Source: Diabrotica undecimpunctata
Lineage: Eukaryota > Arthropoda > Insecta > Coleoptera > Chrysomelidae
Direction of reading: 5' to 3'
NCBI RefSeq assembly: GCF_040954645.1
Contig: NC_092808.1
Coordinates: 117,406,049 to 117,470,048, forward strand
DNA length: 64,000 nucleotides
Every line of letters starts with the position of its first letter. The stretch's first letter is position 1. Below are positions 32,020-43,588 of the stretch, one piece after another. A model generated the notes under the pieces. It was not told the origin of the DNA and did no database searches. It worked only from the letters and a program-made list of their open reading frames with translations. The position numbers and the translations under genes were made by a program.

Positions 32020-32125
32020 GCAGAAAATTTTAAAATATCGGTACGTTCCTGTCTCAATTCTGTACAAGAATTTAGAAAAATAATATATGACCGCCCTGAA
32101 AAACTTCGAATAGCAAGCAAGCATG
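32020..32125 (+). repeat. Direct repeat, copy 1
   Basis: TTAAAATATCGGTACGTTCC, CAATTCTGTACAAGAATTTA, AATAATATATGACC and TCGAATAGCAAGCAAGCATG recur with few changes at 33467-33577, 1.4 kb downstream in the same orientation. Confidence 0.75.
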
Positions 32126-32239
32126 CAAGCAATAGTTTAAGCCAGCCTGAGAGACTTGCATACCCCTTAAGTATGACATAAGGGTGATACAATTCATTGG
32201 AGTGAAGAGGATTAACTCGCGTAAACAAGAATCACTTCC

Positions 32240-32325
32240 TCCGATAGCTCTCTGATGCGCTGTAGAGACTCTTATCAGCAACGTGCTTGTCATGTGGGAG
32301 TCCTGGGTACAAGGCTTCCCACACG
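32240..32325 (+). repeat. Possible tRNA-related SINE head
   Basis: GATAGCTCTCTGATGCGC (A-box-like) is followed about 50 bases later by GGGAGTCCTGGGTACAAGGC (B-box-like, with arms GGGAG and CTTCCC). The spacing is tRNA-like but the B box is degenerate. A second B-box-like GGCTTCGAGTCC lies at about 32414. Confidence 0.3.
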
Positions 32326-32424
32326 AAATCCTACCCAGAACAATGCAGGCGAGCGTACGGCGCTATTTCTCGCTATCTCTAGTGACTTATCATCGATCTG
32401 CATTGCTTGCTCGGGCTTCGAGTC

Positions 32425-33235
32425 CCCGCTCTGTGGCCCTATTTTCGAATCGTTCGAGCATATTTCGCATACGAAATTAGAAGAAATTCGCTCGAAATCC
32501 AGTTTTTTATATTTTCGAATAGTGCGTATACGAATTTTTTCGTATACGACGACACGAATGGGTATGAACCATTCGAATTTCGATGCTAGTATACGATCAA
32601 AGTAATTTTTGTCATTTCAGTTGTCACTGGGCCCGTGTACGTCAGATAAAATTTCAGCTGATAGTTTTTAATCGTTGTTTTAGATTGAACAATACAATAA
32701 AATTTACATTAATACCTACCATATTTTTACATTGAACTTTGTTTTTAATGGGTGGTTTAAATAGTTTTTTTAATAGAAAGAAATAGTTAACGCCCTTGTT
32801 GAGGCGATAATATTAGCGGAACGAAGAGGCAAGTTTACCAACCCATTCTTAACCATCTAGAGGACTATTCGGATGTACAATTTCAAAAATTGTACAGATT
32901 AACAACGCCCCTCACAATGGAGTTGATAGAATGGCTTTTTTTGTTCGGCCGACACTGAACCACCATATTTCATGCCCTTTTTTACTTCTTGTTTTAGATA
33001 ACAAATTCACCATAAACTAGGTTAAGTAAAACTGCCAATTATTCTTCTTTTTTTATTATCTAAGTTCTGGTTGTTCGAATTTGCAGTGTTGCCGGTGCAA
33101 ATTCTTTTAGTATACGTATAAAATTTCGAAGGACGTTCAAAAATATGGATTCAAATTCGTATACGAAATTTTTCTTTCGAGTTAACTCGTATACGAAAAA
33201 ATTCGATTGAATTCGAAAATACGACCCCAGGGCTA
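32425..33235. mobile_element. Inverted-repeat element rich in TCGTATACGA palindromes
   Basis: GGCCCTATTTTCGAATCG at the left and, reversed, GTCGTATTTTCGAATTC at the right, with AGCCCTGG outside, form diverged terminal inverted repeats. TTCGTATACGA or variants occur repeatedly at both ends (about 32530 and 33155-33200). No coding frame was identified. It interrupts a GC-richer segment. Confidence 0.5.
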
Positions 33236-33466
33236 CGCCTAGTTGGGTTATTCGGCGTTCGAATCTTGTCCGTTTTTTTGATTTTGTTTGGGTCGAATCT
33301 GTGCCTTCTAAGAATAGCAAGGCAAAACAGACGTTGATAAAGATGTAATTAGAGAAATGGGGAATCTAAAATCGTATTCCACAACATATCTCCTCAACTA
33401 AGCAAATATCCTTGGCGAATTGGTTTCTAGTACTCAAAAAGGGTATACCGAAATATAAAAAAAAAA

Positions 33467-33577
33467 AAAAATTAAAATATCGGTACCTTCCTGTCTCAAT
33501 TCTGTAGAAGAATTTATAAAAATAATATATGACCACTCCGACAAACTTCGAATAGCAAGCAAGCATGTAAACAGTAA
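33467..33577 (+). repeat. Direct repeat, copy 2
   Basis: Partner of 32020-32125, preceded here by a 14-base A-run, which suggests a retroposed or slipped junction. Confidence 0.75.
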
Positions 33578-33639
33578 TTTGCATATAGACAGACATATAA
33601 TTTTTTTACACATCATACCTTAAAATCTCTCGCAGGATT

Positions 33640-33898
33640 AGGTTTGACTGGTCTTCTAGCTTAGCGAATTTTGTTCTTACTTTTTCCAGTATTAATCATA
33701 TCTAGTACCCTTATTACATCTCTGAATATGAACCGTTCAACGCCGTATCTGGTTACGTTTGCAGCTTCTGTAAGACAGTTGTGTGCTGCTTGAATCAACT
33801 TTTTGTTGCTGTGACCTGGGTGTCCCCATGTAAGAGATGCATATGTAATTATTGGTAGTTTTATACTGTTTATCAGTCTTAATTTTGTTTTCATAGCT
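33640..33898 (-). pseudogene. Jockey-type LINE reverse transcriptase C-terminal fragment
   Basis: The minus strand encodes KLRLINSIKLPIITYASLTW followed by GHPGHSNKKLIQAAHN, the Y(A/G)xxxWG signature after the RT domain in Jockey-clade elements, then VERFIFRDV and a stop. It is a short 5'-truncated copy. Confidence 0.7.
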
Positions 33899-34154
33899 AA
33901 TTTACTTCTTCTTTGTCACATACCCTACATTGGGTTTTCCATTAACCTTGGGTAAACCTTTGCGTGTTAAGTTCAAACCTACCATACATTTCAAACCTTA
34001 AAAAAACTTTTTTTGCACATAGTAACAAAGTAACAAAAAACACCACTATGTTACTAGCAAAGTTTTTTAATATTCTAACTCTACAATTCTAAGTTACGGT
34101 AAGATCAATAATGTTTTAATAGATAATATATGGTAGCTAATTATAATTTATTCT

Positions 34155-34215
34155 CTTTCAGCCCTGAAGAAGCCAAATTAATTCTCTTGGGCGAAAACGT
34201 TCAATTGAATTGAAA
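34155..34215 (+). other. Hammerhead-core-like sequence
   Basis: CCCTGAAGAAGCC, a loop and GGGCGAAAACG put CTGANGA and GAAA on either side of a GCCC/GGGC-type stem, as in hammerhead motifs described for Penelope-like retroelements. The (TA)n array at 34265 follows. Confidence 0.4.
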
Positions 34216-34261
34216 GACTCATTAGAGTCTTTCTTGCAGATTTCCCCAATATTTAAGAGTT

Positions 34262-34264
<3 letters not shown>

Positions 34265-34315
<51 letters not shown>
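34265..34315. repeat. (TA)n microsatellite
   Basis: About 50 bases of TA followed by a short GA run. Confidence 0.95.
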
Positions 34316-34319
<4 letters not shown>

Positions 34320-34554
34320 AGAGAGAGATATATAAAATAATTTATTGCCTTAAGCAAATATATTATTCAATTGTGAATCAGTTGGTGGTAGGCGTATACA
34401 CCGTACAGATACATATTTTATTAAGCTTTTTTGTATGTTTGCGGTTTGGTAGACTATAAAATAAATTTCTTTAATGAGACAATCATTAAATATTTTCCAC
34501 AAACTCTCGATGTATTTAAAAACGGCAAACTTTATTTATCTTATTTAAATAACC

Positions 34555-35250
34555 TCTTCTCTTAGCCCTCTTCTCTATTCGGATTGCGAATATAGGCCTC
34601 TCCTAATTCTCGCCATTCATCTCTGTTGTTTGTAAGACGTTTCCACATTGGCCCTGCAGTTCTTTTAATATCGTCGCTCCATCGCATTTGCAGTCTTCCT
34701 CGTGGCCTTTTGGATTCATATGGCCGCCAATTCCCGATTTTTTTATTCCATGGGCCATCCGTAAGACGTTCGTTATGTCCAGCCCATTTCCAATTCAGTT
34801 TAGCTCCCAGGTCGACAGCATCTATTACTTTTGTTCTATTACGAATGTTTTCATTGGTTTTATGGTCTTTGAGTGAGATACCCAGCATCTGCCGTTCCAT
34901 AGCTCTCTGAGTTTTTCTGATCTTCTTCATAGTTTATTTTAGTTAATGTCCAGGTTTGAGCTCCATATGTAAGCACAGGTAGGCACACATACTTTGGTTC
35001 GCAGTCTTTGAGGTATATTTTTATTTTTAAGTACGTATGAGAGTCTTCCGAGTGCTGCCCATCCATTTTTGCACGTCTGCTTATTTCGGTAGTCTGATTT
35101 TCTTTGCTTACCTTGACATTTTGACCCAGATATGTATATTCATCTACGTGTTCTATCTCTGTCCCTTAGATGTTTTTCATAGATTTTTCATCTTTGTTTG
35201 ACATTAGTTTAGTTTTGCTGAAATTCATTTTCAGTCTTTTTTTAGGTATT
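34555..35250 (-). pseudogene. LINE reverse transcriptase C-terminal region
   Basis: Minus-strand frames encode KMNFSKTKLMS near 35220, VLTYGAQTWTLTKINYEED near 34950 and RAMERQMLGISLKDHKTNE. The tail reads KLNWKWAGHNERL, KRPRGRLQMRW, DDIKRTAGPMWKRL and EWRELGEAYI, with a stop at 34562. The last 120 codons are open, so the copy is fairly young. Same family as 11340-11860, opposite strand. Confidence 0.8.
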
Positions 35251-35261
35251 CTATATAATTT

Positions 35262-36190
35262 TAGGACCCTAAAAAATATGCAAAAAAGTTACTACTTTAA
35301 CCTCCGGGCTTCCCCCTAAAAACCCCCTCGTAGGGAGGTTAAAACGCGAAAAATCGATTTACCAATAATCTGTACGCCGCAGAAAAAAATATTTCAAATA
35401 AAAAATGTAGCTGAGATAATTTTGAACAAAAATGTGTATTAGCACTTTTTGCGTAGAATGAACCGTTCTCTCAGAAACAACGTTTGAAGCAATCGGTGAT
35501 TTTGAATGTTAGTTCCGCGCGCGAAATCAATGGTAAATAAAAATTGTATCAACTCGACGGTAAAAAATCGATATCTTTTGGTCAGAGTGTCAAGAGTGCA
35601 ACTTCGTATGCAATTTTTGTATTTTGCCGCAAATGAAGTCAGTTTCTATAAATCTGTTCAATAAATAAACTTTGCCCGATTGTTGTCATTTTTTACGATT
35701 CTCGTGAGATTAATAAAATTTATTATTTTCATTGACCGGTCGTAGTGAAATTTCCATTGTTGGAAACCAGTCTTCAAAACCTATGACATGCAAGTTTCAT
35801 TTTGATTTTTATCAACAAATATGATGCATTTAAAATACGACTAAAAACGCAGAATTTAAACTTTTATATTACAAACGATCGCACGTCATAGAAAATGACT
35901 CCAAGAAGATGGTTTTGGGTGTAATTTATAGCAGAAGTTAAGTACTTTGAAAAACATACTAGCGTAATTAAAAAATTGCTGTTTTAAATGTTTTAGATCG
36001 TTTGTAATGTGAAAGTTAAATTCAACGTTTTTTAAGCATAATTCAAATGCCTCACATTTGTTGACAAAACTTAAAACTAAAATTCATGCTATTGTCATGT
36101 TTTTCCCACCTGTACGAGGGGATTTTGGGGAAAGCCCGGAGTAAAAGTGGTAAACTTTTTTGCATAATTTTAGCGTCGTAAAATTGACAT
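35262..36190. mobile_element. Foldback element, about 0.9 kb
   Basis: The left end (AATATGCAAAAAAGTTACTA, then CCTCCGGGCTT and CCCCTCGTA) is matched in reverse at 36105-36185 (TACGAGGGGAT, AAAGCCCGGAG, CTTTTTTGCATAATTTTAG). A second inner pair matches around CATTTAAAATACGAC and TTACAAACGATC at 35825-35880 and 35995-36050. No long frame is present. Related half-copy at 29515. Confidence 0.7.
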
Positions 36191-36194
36191 TTTC

Positions 36195-37355
36195 GGCAAA
36201 ATTCAACGTGTTTTTTATATAATTTCTAGGTTGATTCCATTAAATAACAGATGGCTTTTTTATTTAAATTTGGGCACCAATCAATACAGCTCTTTTCAGC
36301 TTTATTTTTTTTTAATATTTGAGCTTCTAAAATTTTTGACACAGGAATTTCTATCAAGTAAGCGCTGATAAATTCCATAGATAATTGCATATAATTTCAA
36401 AAATTCAAAGCCTTAAGTTTTTCTTGAGCAGTATCGTTATATTTTGATTCAGTTGTCCTTTATTCTACAATGAATATAATTCTAAAGCTCGGTATAATGT
36501 AAACAATTCGTTTAGCTGTCTTTATGCAAATTAGAATAGCTGTATATTATTTTGTATTGGAATTTCCATCGAAACCAGATTACAAATAACAGGTACCTAG
36601 AGAGTCAGAAAACAAATAGCGCAGGATTTAATTGGTCTTGTGGGATTAATAAATATCCACTGCAACACATGTTTGGTTACTTTTAAAAGAAAAAGCAATA
36701 ATAATTAATATTCTTACATTCATATTGTTATAATTTATTTAATCCAAAATCAGCAGTTGGTGTGATATGCAGTAAGTAAGCGAAAATGTATAGGAAAATA
36801 CATAAAATTGAAACCGTAAACAATTCTATGAAACATTTAAATGACGCAATACCCCACCGAGTTTAACGGCATTTTTTTAGATTTTGATTCTAAACAAAAA
36901 TGATTATCTATGCTATTTCCAAAGTAACTACTGTAAGATCGTAGTATATTGTAAAAATCCTTTCGACAACTTGTTCTCTGCTTGGTACGCTTCTCTCAAA
37001 TAGTTCTATAGGTTATTAGCATAAAATATTCCAATGATTTCAAAAGTGATTAAAAAGACAGCAAAAACAACAGTTAACCACTAAAACATAGAGATTAGGA
37101 CTTAAGTTAGAACTTACACCTCAATACAGCAAGATACCTTATTTTTATGGACTACTAAACATTCATAAGGTAAATACATCATTTAGACCTATTTGTAGTA
37201 CCATGAATTGTCCTTGTAGTAAAGAAAAAACTTAAATTTTATAAATAAATTATCACAAATTGAGTTTAAACAAAATAATATTTTAATATGTTTTGATATA
37301 AATAGTCTATTTACAAATTGTGCCATTACTCCAATATCTATTTACTCTATTATTA
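36195..37355. other. No gene recognised
   Basis: AT-rich spacer without motifs. Confidence 0.45.
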
Positions 37356-37360
37356 GCGAA

Positions 37361-37369
37361 TATATATAT

Positions 37370-37418
<49 letters not shown>
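37361..37418. repeat. (TA)n microsatellite
   Basis: TA array with a single phase slip at 37380. Confidence 0.95.
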
Positions 37419-37420
<2 letters not shown>

Positions 37421-37599
37421 GAAGCACACTATCCTAAGTCACATTTAAGTAATTATACAGGAGAGCAAGTTAGAGACTTAATTTAATGTTTGTTTAATTA
37501 AAATTTATTTGAAGTTCTAGAAACACATATTTTCTTTTTTTTTCTTCTTCGTTCTTTATTCTAGCTAGACGATTGCCTGTTTAAACTGCAATCCACCTG

Positions 37600-37960
37600 C
37601 ATTAACGTTAAGATAGCTTATATTTCTCCGTCTCCTGGTGATTTATCTCGGGCGATTCTCACCATTTTTCTTTCTTTCATTCTGCTATGTTCATTCCACT
37701 CGTTTTCCTGTTTGGTACCCAAACATTAATATCGTCTACCCCATATGTATTCGTTATGTTTTTACTTTTTTCCCTGTCAGGAACAGTCTTTCCAGCTGTG
37801 CCACGTAGTACCTTCAATTCTGTTTCAAGCAATCTTTTGGATTTTGTTGTTTCTGGTCTAGTTTCTGCGGTGTTTGTCATTGTAGGCCTTGTAGCAGCTT
37901 TGTCAAACTGTCAGCTGGACCAAATTATTATGTTCCACTATATCATGTCTTATAAGGACT
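37600..37960 (-). pseudogene. LINE reverse transcriptase C-terminal fragment
   Basis: A frame from 37880 down to 37677 encodes NTAETRPETTKSKRLLETEL, VLRGTAGKTVPDREKS and YGVDDINVWVPNRK. It belongs to the same family as the plus-strand copy at 28800-29140. Confidence 0.75.
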
Positions 37961-37969
37961 TTATGCAGT

Positions 37970-38217
37970 CTTCTTCTTCTTCAAGTGCTATCTCCGCGGC
38001 GGAGGTCGGCAATCATCATAGCTATTCGGACTTTTGAGACGGCTGCTCTGAAAAGTTCATTTGATGTACATCCGTACCACTCTCTCAGGTTGCGCAGCCA
38101 TGACATTCTACGCCTCCCTATGCTTCGCTTTCCTTGGATCTTTCCCTGCATAATCCGTTGGAGAAAGGTGTATTTCTCTCCACGTGTAATATGTCCGAGA
38201 TATTCAAATTTTCTTGT
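37970..38217 (-). mobile_element. 5'-truncated LINE insertion with target duplication
   Basis: Flanked by TTTATGCAGT at 37960-37969 and 38218-38227. The minus strand encodes the same C-terminal tail as the insertion at 16504 (MQGKIQGKRSIGRRRMSWLR-type residues ending in a Leu-Arg-rich stretch) and ends in a GAAGAAGAAGA tail at the left edge. Confidence 0.85.
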
Positions 38218-38429
38218 TTTATGCAGTAAGACAGCATAAATTAAAATTGTCTTAATTTGCTTTAATGACTATAAAAGTAACAAATTTTCATAAACTTATA
38301 AATTATCATTCGTTATTGTTCAAATTCAGCTATTCGATGTCGGATAAGGCTTTCTTAGGTGTGTCCATTTATTTCTGTTTGTTGTTTTTTGCATCTATTC
38401 GTGACCAGCCATTCGCTTGCTGTCATCAG

Positions 38430-40290
38430 TTCACCTGGTTTGAGGTCTGCCTCTATTTCTCTTGTTTGCTTTTGGTCGCCATTCAATAATTCGCTTCGTC
38501 CAACGGTTGTCTTTCATTCTTTCTGTGTCTCCTGAACAGTTCCATTTTAACATAGCAATCTTTTGGATTTTATCTGTAATTTTTGTTCGTCTTCTTATTT
38601 CTTCATTTAACTTAATGTTGAGAATTCTCCGTTCCATAACTCTTTGAGTCACTTGGACTTCGTTGACTATGTTGTTGTAAAAGTCCATGTTTCAGTTCTA
38701 TGTGTCAGTACCGGCGACACGTACTGATCGAAAGTTTTTGCCTTTAAAGTATTTGGTAAGTTTGATTTAAACACTGTTTGTAATCTTTCGAATGCTGCCC
38801 ATGCTAAGGAACATCTTCTATTTAAAAATCAGCCTTTCAGTTAAGCTTTGTTAATTCGATTTTCTGTCTTAGGTATATATATACGAATCAACCTTTTATA
38901 TATTATTATTGTCCAGAGTTATATCATCAGGTGTTTAGGTGTTTAGGTCTAGTAGCATTTCCTGCAATTCTTCTCTGTTTTTTGATACTAACGCATCATC
39001 GGCAAATCTCAGGTGATTTAGGTTTTCGCCGTCTATCGTCACTCATGTATTTGCCTGTTCTAAAGTTCGGAACATATCTTCTACAGCTAAAGTAAATACA
39101 TAGCTTGGGTGCGATAGAATCTCCTTGTCTAACCAACGCGTTAAGTTATCTTCACAAATAGCTTACACAACACTGATAACAGGCTAATGGGTCGTTGTTT
39201 TTGATTTATATTTATTTCTCTTTTTAAATATCAGTATTATAAGAGCATTTAAACAAACTATGGTTTATGGTACATCACTTATTTCTATACATTTATTAAA
39301 AATGATTTTAGCATTTTTATGATGTGTTGTTCGCCATGCTTTATCATTTCTAATACCAAAGAATATAGACGCGTATGCGTCTATATTCTTTGCTAATACT
39401 ATTCCGTCACCTGGAGCCTGGAGCCTTTTTTATTTCACATAGTTCTCATTGCGTTTCTTATTTCGTTCTCTGTTATTATCATCATTATTATCATTAATTA
39501 GTTTCTTCTTGATTTCTGTTAGTTCCAGTTTATTAAGTGTTCAGTCTTGCACACTATTTTTTATTAAATCTTATGTTTCCCTGCTGAGTTTTTGAACTTT
39601 ATTTGCTTTATTATTTCTGTCAGTTTTTGTTCGTATTCTATTTTTCTCTGTTTTAGTTCGTATTGGGTTCGTCGCTGCATAATATATAGTCTATTTATTC
39701 TTTGTTTTCCCATTTTGGCTTTGCCAGGTACATCTTCTCTTTTCTGGTTTTTTTAAAGAACGTATTGGTTATATATAGGTTGTTTTCTTTTGTGTAGTTT
39801 ACTAGTATTTCTCCTCTATTATTTCTTTCTCCTAATCCATAGGGTAGTACATATTAAAATTTCAATCTGGTTTGCTTCTCCCCCAATTTTGCATCGAAAA
39901 CCATTAAGATTATATACCTTGCTTTGTTTGTCATCATTGCTTCATTAATTTTTTCGTAGAATGACTCTACTTCGTGATCTGATGTCGGGGCATAGGTCTG
40001 AATAATTTTACGTGTAATTTTACGTTGGTTAATCTGGATGTCTATTGATATTACTCTTTTCGATATAGCCTTATACTGTGTGATGCTGGATGTCACTTTT
40101 TTATTAATAAGTTAGCCTACATCGCTACTGCTTGATTTTCATCTCCTTTGTAGAATAGTTGATGGCCACTTTTTAATGCGATACATTGCTCTTCGTTTCG
40201 CCGTACTTCTGCCAATCCTATCACTTCCCACTTTATTTCTTAATTTCTTCTTATAATTCTAGCAGCTTTTCTTCCAAACTTAGTGTGGGT
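38430..40290 (-). pseudogene. LINE with endonuclease and reverse transcriptase remnants
   Basis: Read right to left, an APE-type endonuclease is visible as WEVIGLAEVRR (about 40220), IIQTYAPTSDHEVESFYEKI (about 39990) and a decayed MVFDAKLG for the GDFNAK motif (about 39900). The RT follows with LVRQGDSIAPKL (about 39130) and the catalytic block LRFADDALVSKN (about 39000). The C-terminal tail QRVMERRILNIKL, MLKWNCSGDTERM and KRNRGRPQTR ends near 38431. Many stops and frameshifts occur between. It is the longest LINE copy in the window. Confidence 0.8.
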
Positions 40291-40299
40291 ATGTTGAAT

Positions 40300-41575
40300 G
40301 TAGCTATTTCAGTTGTATGAAGTTTTGTGGATATTTTATGTGTCTGTTTCTGTTATTTCTTATTGAATTTCTATGTCTCCCTCCAGAATTCATGGACGGC
40401 CTGAAGTTTCAGTGCGAGATTCAGAGACACTATTCGGGTAATTCGTTTCGGATATTCAACATTTCATAAGGGGTGTTTTAGCCTTAACTTGTCACGCTGG
40501 CCTCGCGGGTTGACAAGTACCTATTGGTCATCGGGAGATATTTTATTTCCCTCCTACTCACCTGTAAACCGGGTCGCTAATTCTATCCGCCACCTGGAAG
40601 GGCGCGCAAGACAAAAATAGTCTGATTCATTTTTGTCTAAATGCTCTTTATTTCTATAAAAATTGTATTAATATGATGGAAAGTACGAAAGTAAGTCCAT
40701 AAGAGCAGTATACTGTTTTGTTGGAATGTGAATCCAAAGATGATTCGTTTGTTGTAATATTCCTGGCACACTGGTATCAGTTCTCTTGTTTCGCCTTAAA
40801 TCAATTCATTGAAAAGTCACTATCTGTTTGGGAAAATATGTACTATTTCATTTCATATTTTTACATTTAATATTTTTCTTTTAGTGTACTATAATGTGAT
40901 CTAATTCAATGCTTTATTCTAACGACTTTGTTAAAATATATTGCTTCCTGTTATTTCGTAAAATTGTTAAATGTCGTTTACAGATGTCGTTAATGTCGTT
41001 TACAGATACTGAAAAATCACTTGTTACAAAATCTAAACTTATTTTATACTTATAACACACGTTTTCGATTACTCACTTATTTCACCTCAAACAGTCAACA
41101 TAACTAAAAATCTCACAGCAAATAGATGCTGACAGCTGGAATCGCACATGCGCACACACTCAACAGCTGACTTAAGCCTGTTTGGAAAAGAACAAGACAT
41201 GACTAAAGCACTTTTGGAAAACATTACTGATTTGTAATCTGTATAGTATACTTTATTTAAGCTGTTACGGCATGAATTGTTTTTCTAATGTTAGAAATGA
41301 TGCTCTAAAATCAGATCCAACTAAAACCTCAAAATGTGAAAAAAAATGACTTAAGCCCTTTTGAAATCCACCTCTTCAATTATAATACTTAAACATCAAT
41401 TATTATAAAGGAATACACTAAAGCCCTGGATCTTAACTTGGACTCATCACCTGATCTTAATTTTTATCGTGCTGTAGATTTTCGTGATTACGTTACACAA
41501 GACAATATAAATTGCCTCTTAATATTATCGTCACTTTCTTTGTACCAATAAAACGTGAATATGTTTCTTTCTTTT
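40300..41575. other. No gene recognised; GC-richer patch at about 40385-40640
   Basis: The patch contains CGCTGGCCTCGCGGGTTG and ends GGAAGGGCGCGCAAGAC; it has no open frame and I could not assign it to a family. The remainder is AT-rich. Confidence 0.4.
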
Positions 41576-41579
41576 TCTT

Positions 41580-42700
41580 TCATTTGCCTTCCATTGATAA
41601 ACGTTTCTGATCCTTTTTTCTTCTTTGCTTTAACATGGTTTTGTTAAAAACTTTTAGCTTTTCTAGTAGATCATTTAGATTTCCCTTACTGTCTCCTATT
41701 GTGTTGAACGTTGTTAATGTGAGTGTAGCAATCGATCTGTGTACTTTAAACTTCTTCATCTCATTGTGCCGTCTGTTGGCGATCCCTTCTTTAAACGTTT
41801 CCCTATCTTTTGCAACCTGAAATATCTGTTCAACACTGAGGTTAGTCCAATCTTTGATATTCCTTAGCCAAGATTTCTTCTTTCTTCCCAAGCCTTTTCT
41901 TCCCTCTGCTCTTCCTTGCATGATGACGTGCAGAAGAGAGTATTTATCGTTTCAAAGTATGTGGCCCAGATACTATGTTTTTCTTATTTTAATTGCGTTC
42001 ATAAGCTTTCTGCTATGTCCAACTCGTCTTAACACTTCTTCGTTTGATACTTTTGCAGTCTTTTTAGAATACGCCTGTATAGCCACATTTCGAATGCCTC
42101 TAATTTTTTTACGAATTGGGCTTTCAGAGTCCAAGCTTCTACCCCATATAGCAATTGTGATTATACATAACATTCGACGAAACTCAATCTGATAACCATA
42201 CTCAATTTCTTATTTGTAAACATTGATTTGTATTTTATAAATCCTTTTCGAGCTATTTCAATTCTGACTTCTATCTCCTCATCTTGATCTAACTGTGAGT
42301 TTATAATTGCTCCGAGATATTTGTCCACCCTCTCTAACGGTGTACTCTCCTATATCATCATGTATTTGGTTTTATCTATATTCATTGTTAGTAACATCTT
42401 TTTGCTTTTTCTGTTAATGATTTCTATAAGTATTCTATAAGTATAGTAATTTGTAAATCTTCTATATTTTCTGCCATGATTTCGGTATCGTCTGCAAATC
42501 TTATGTTATTAATGATGCTCCTCCAATCCTTACACCTTCAGTTCTTTCCCATAGCACCTCCTGAAATATTAGTTAGGAGTACACATTAAATAATTGTGGC
42601 TACAGCACACATTCCCGTCTGACTCCTCTTTGAATTTCTACTTGGTTTGTCTCACTATGTTCAATTATTATGACCACTGTTTGATTTTAGTATAGATTTT
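41580..42700 (-). pseudogene. LINE reverse transcriptase region
   Basis: Minus strand, right to left: IQRGVRRECVL near 42630 (RT motif before the active site), NIRFADDTEIMAENIEDLQ near 42490 (catalytic FADD), TIAIWGRSLDSESP near 42140, SNEEVLRRVGHSRKL near 42030, then AEGRKGLGRKKKSWLRNI near 41890 and a tail to 41580. The last part is open for 113 codons. The endonuclease is absent. Confidence 0.78.
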
Positions 42701-42704
42701 TGAT

Positions 42705-43400
42705 TAAATTAATATCCTTGGGATCTAGGTGTGTGTGTTTCAATGCATATATGAGTTTATGGTACTTAGAACATCTGCTGGTAATGCTTTTGTATTCCTT
42801 CGTATTCTTTTTATTGTATATAAAAAATCAGTCACTTTACTTACATTAATATATTATGTTGAGTCTATTGAGACTGACCAAAGTTTCAGAAAATTGACTA
42901 ATTCATCAAATTTTACCATTCATTTTTATTTTTTCCATTCTCGTCCGAAACTATTGTATAATATTTAACTAAATTATTCTGAAAATTTAATATTACATTT
43001 TAACATTATTAGTGGTTTTCCTAGTAATTATTATATGTTAATTCAAAAGATTTTTATAAAGTAAGTAGTTAAAGAGTTACGATTTTATATCTTGCGGTTT
43101 TGCCCTGGCAGCGTTTTGGGCGTCCCATTTCAAGGAAGTTAGTTTATTTTTTATCACAACTAAATTGTTACGGTATTAGTTAATCGAATTTACAATCTAT
43201 TCAGCAAACACTTTTGTATAATACTTATATGCTACTATAAAATTGTTCTTGTACCATCATCGGTTATCCGATTTCACAGTCGTTCTACGGATTTGTTAGT
43301 TTCTTTCGTAACTGAATGTTAATCATTCGTGTTATTTTATTTGCTTGTATTTAGTCTTATTGATATTTTGTTTCACATATTTCTTGAAATGTTTTTCTGT
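42705..43400. other. No gene recognised
   Basis: AT-rich spacer. Confidence 0.45.
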
Positions 43401-43405
43401 ATATT

Positions 43406-43588
43406 AAATACTATTTAAATGGGAATAAGCCACAGTTAAAGGTTAAAATACGTTTATTGACGTTTCAATTTCCACTTCGGAAATCGTTCTCAAAATACTT
43501 TTGAGAACGATTTCCGAAGTGGAAATTGAAACGTCAATAAACGTATTTTAACCTTTAATTGTAGCTTATTCCCATTTAAATAGTATTT
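43406..43588. repeat. Near-perfect palindrome of two Penelope-like terminal repeats
   Basis: The 91-bp arms meet at about 43497 with almost no spacer: AAATACTATTTAAATGGG at the left reappears reversed at the right end, and the core TTTCCGAAGTGGAAATTG with GAAACGTC is present once in each orientation. Arms differ at only a few positions. Confidence 0.85.

Noticed and set aside
32240..32325. Functional tRNA gene
   Set aside because: A- and B-box-like sequences do not sit in a foldable cloverleaf and the B box is degenerate; at most a SINE head.
41854..42192. 112-codon plus-strand frame, Phe/Leu-rich, membrane-like
   Set aside because: It is antisense to the LINE RT tail; its hydrophobicity comes from complementing Lys/Glu/Arg codons.
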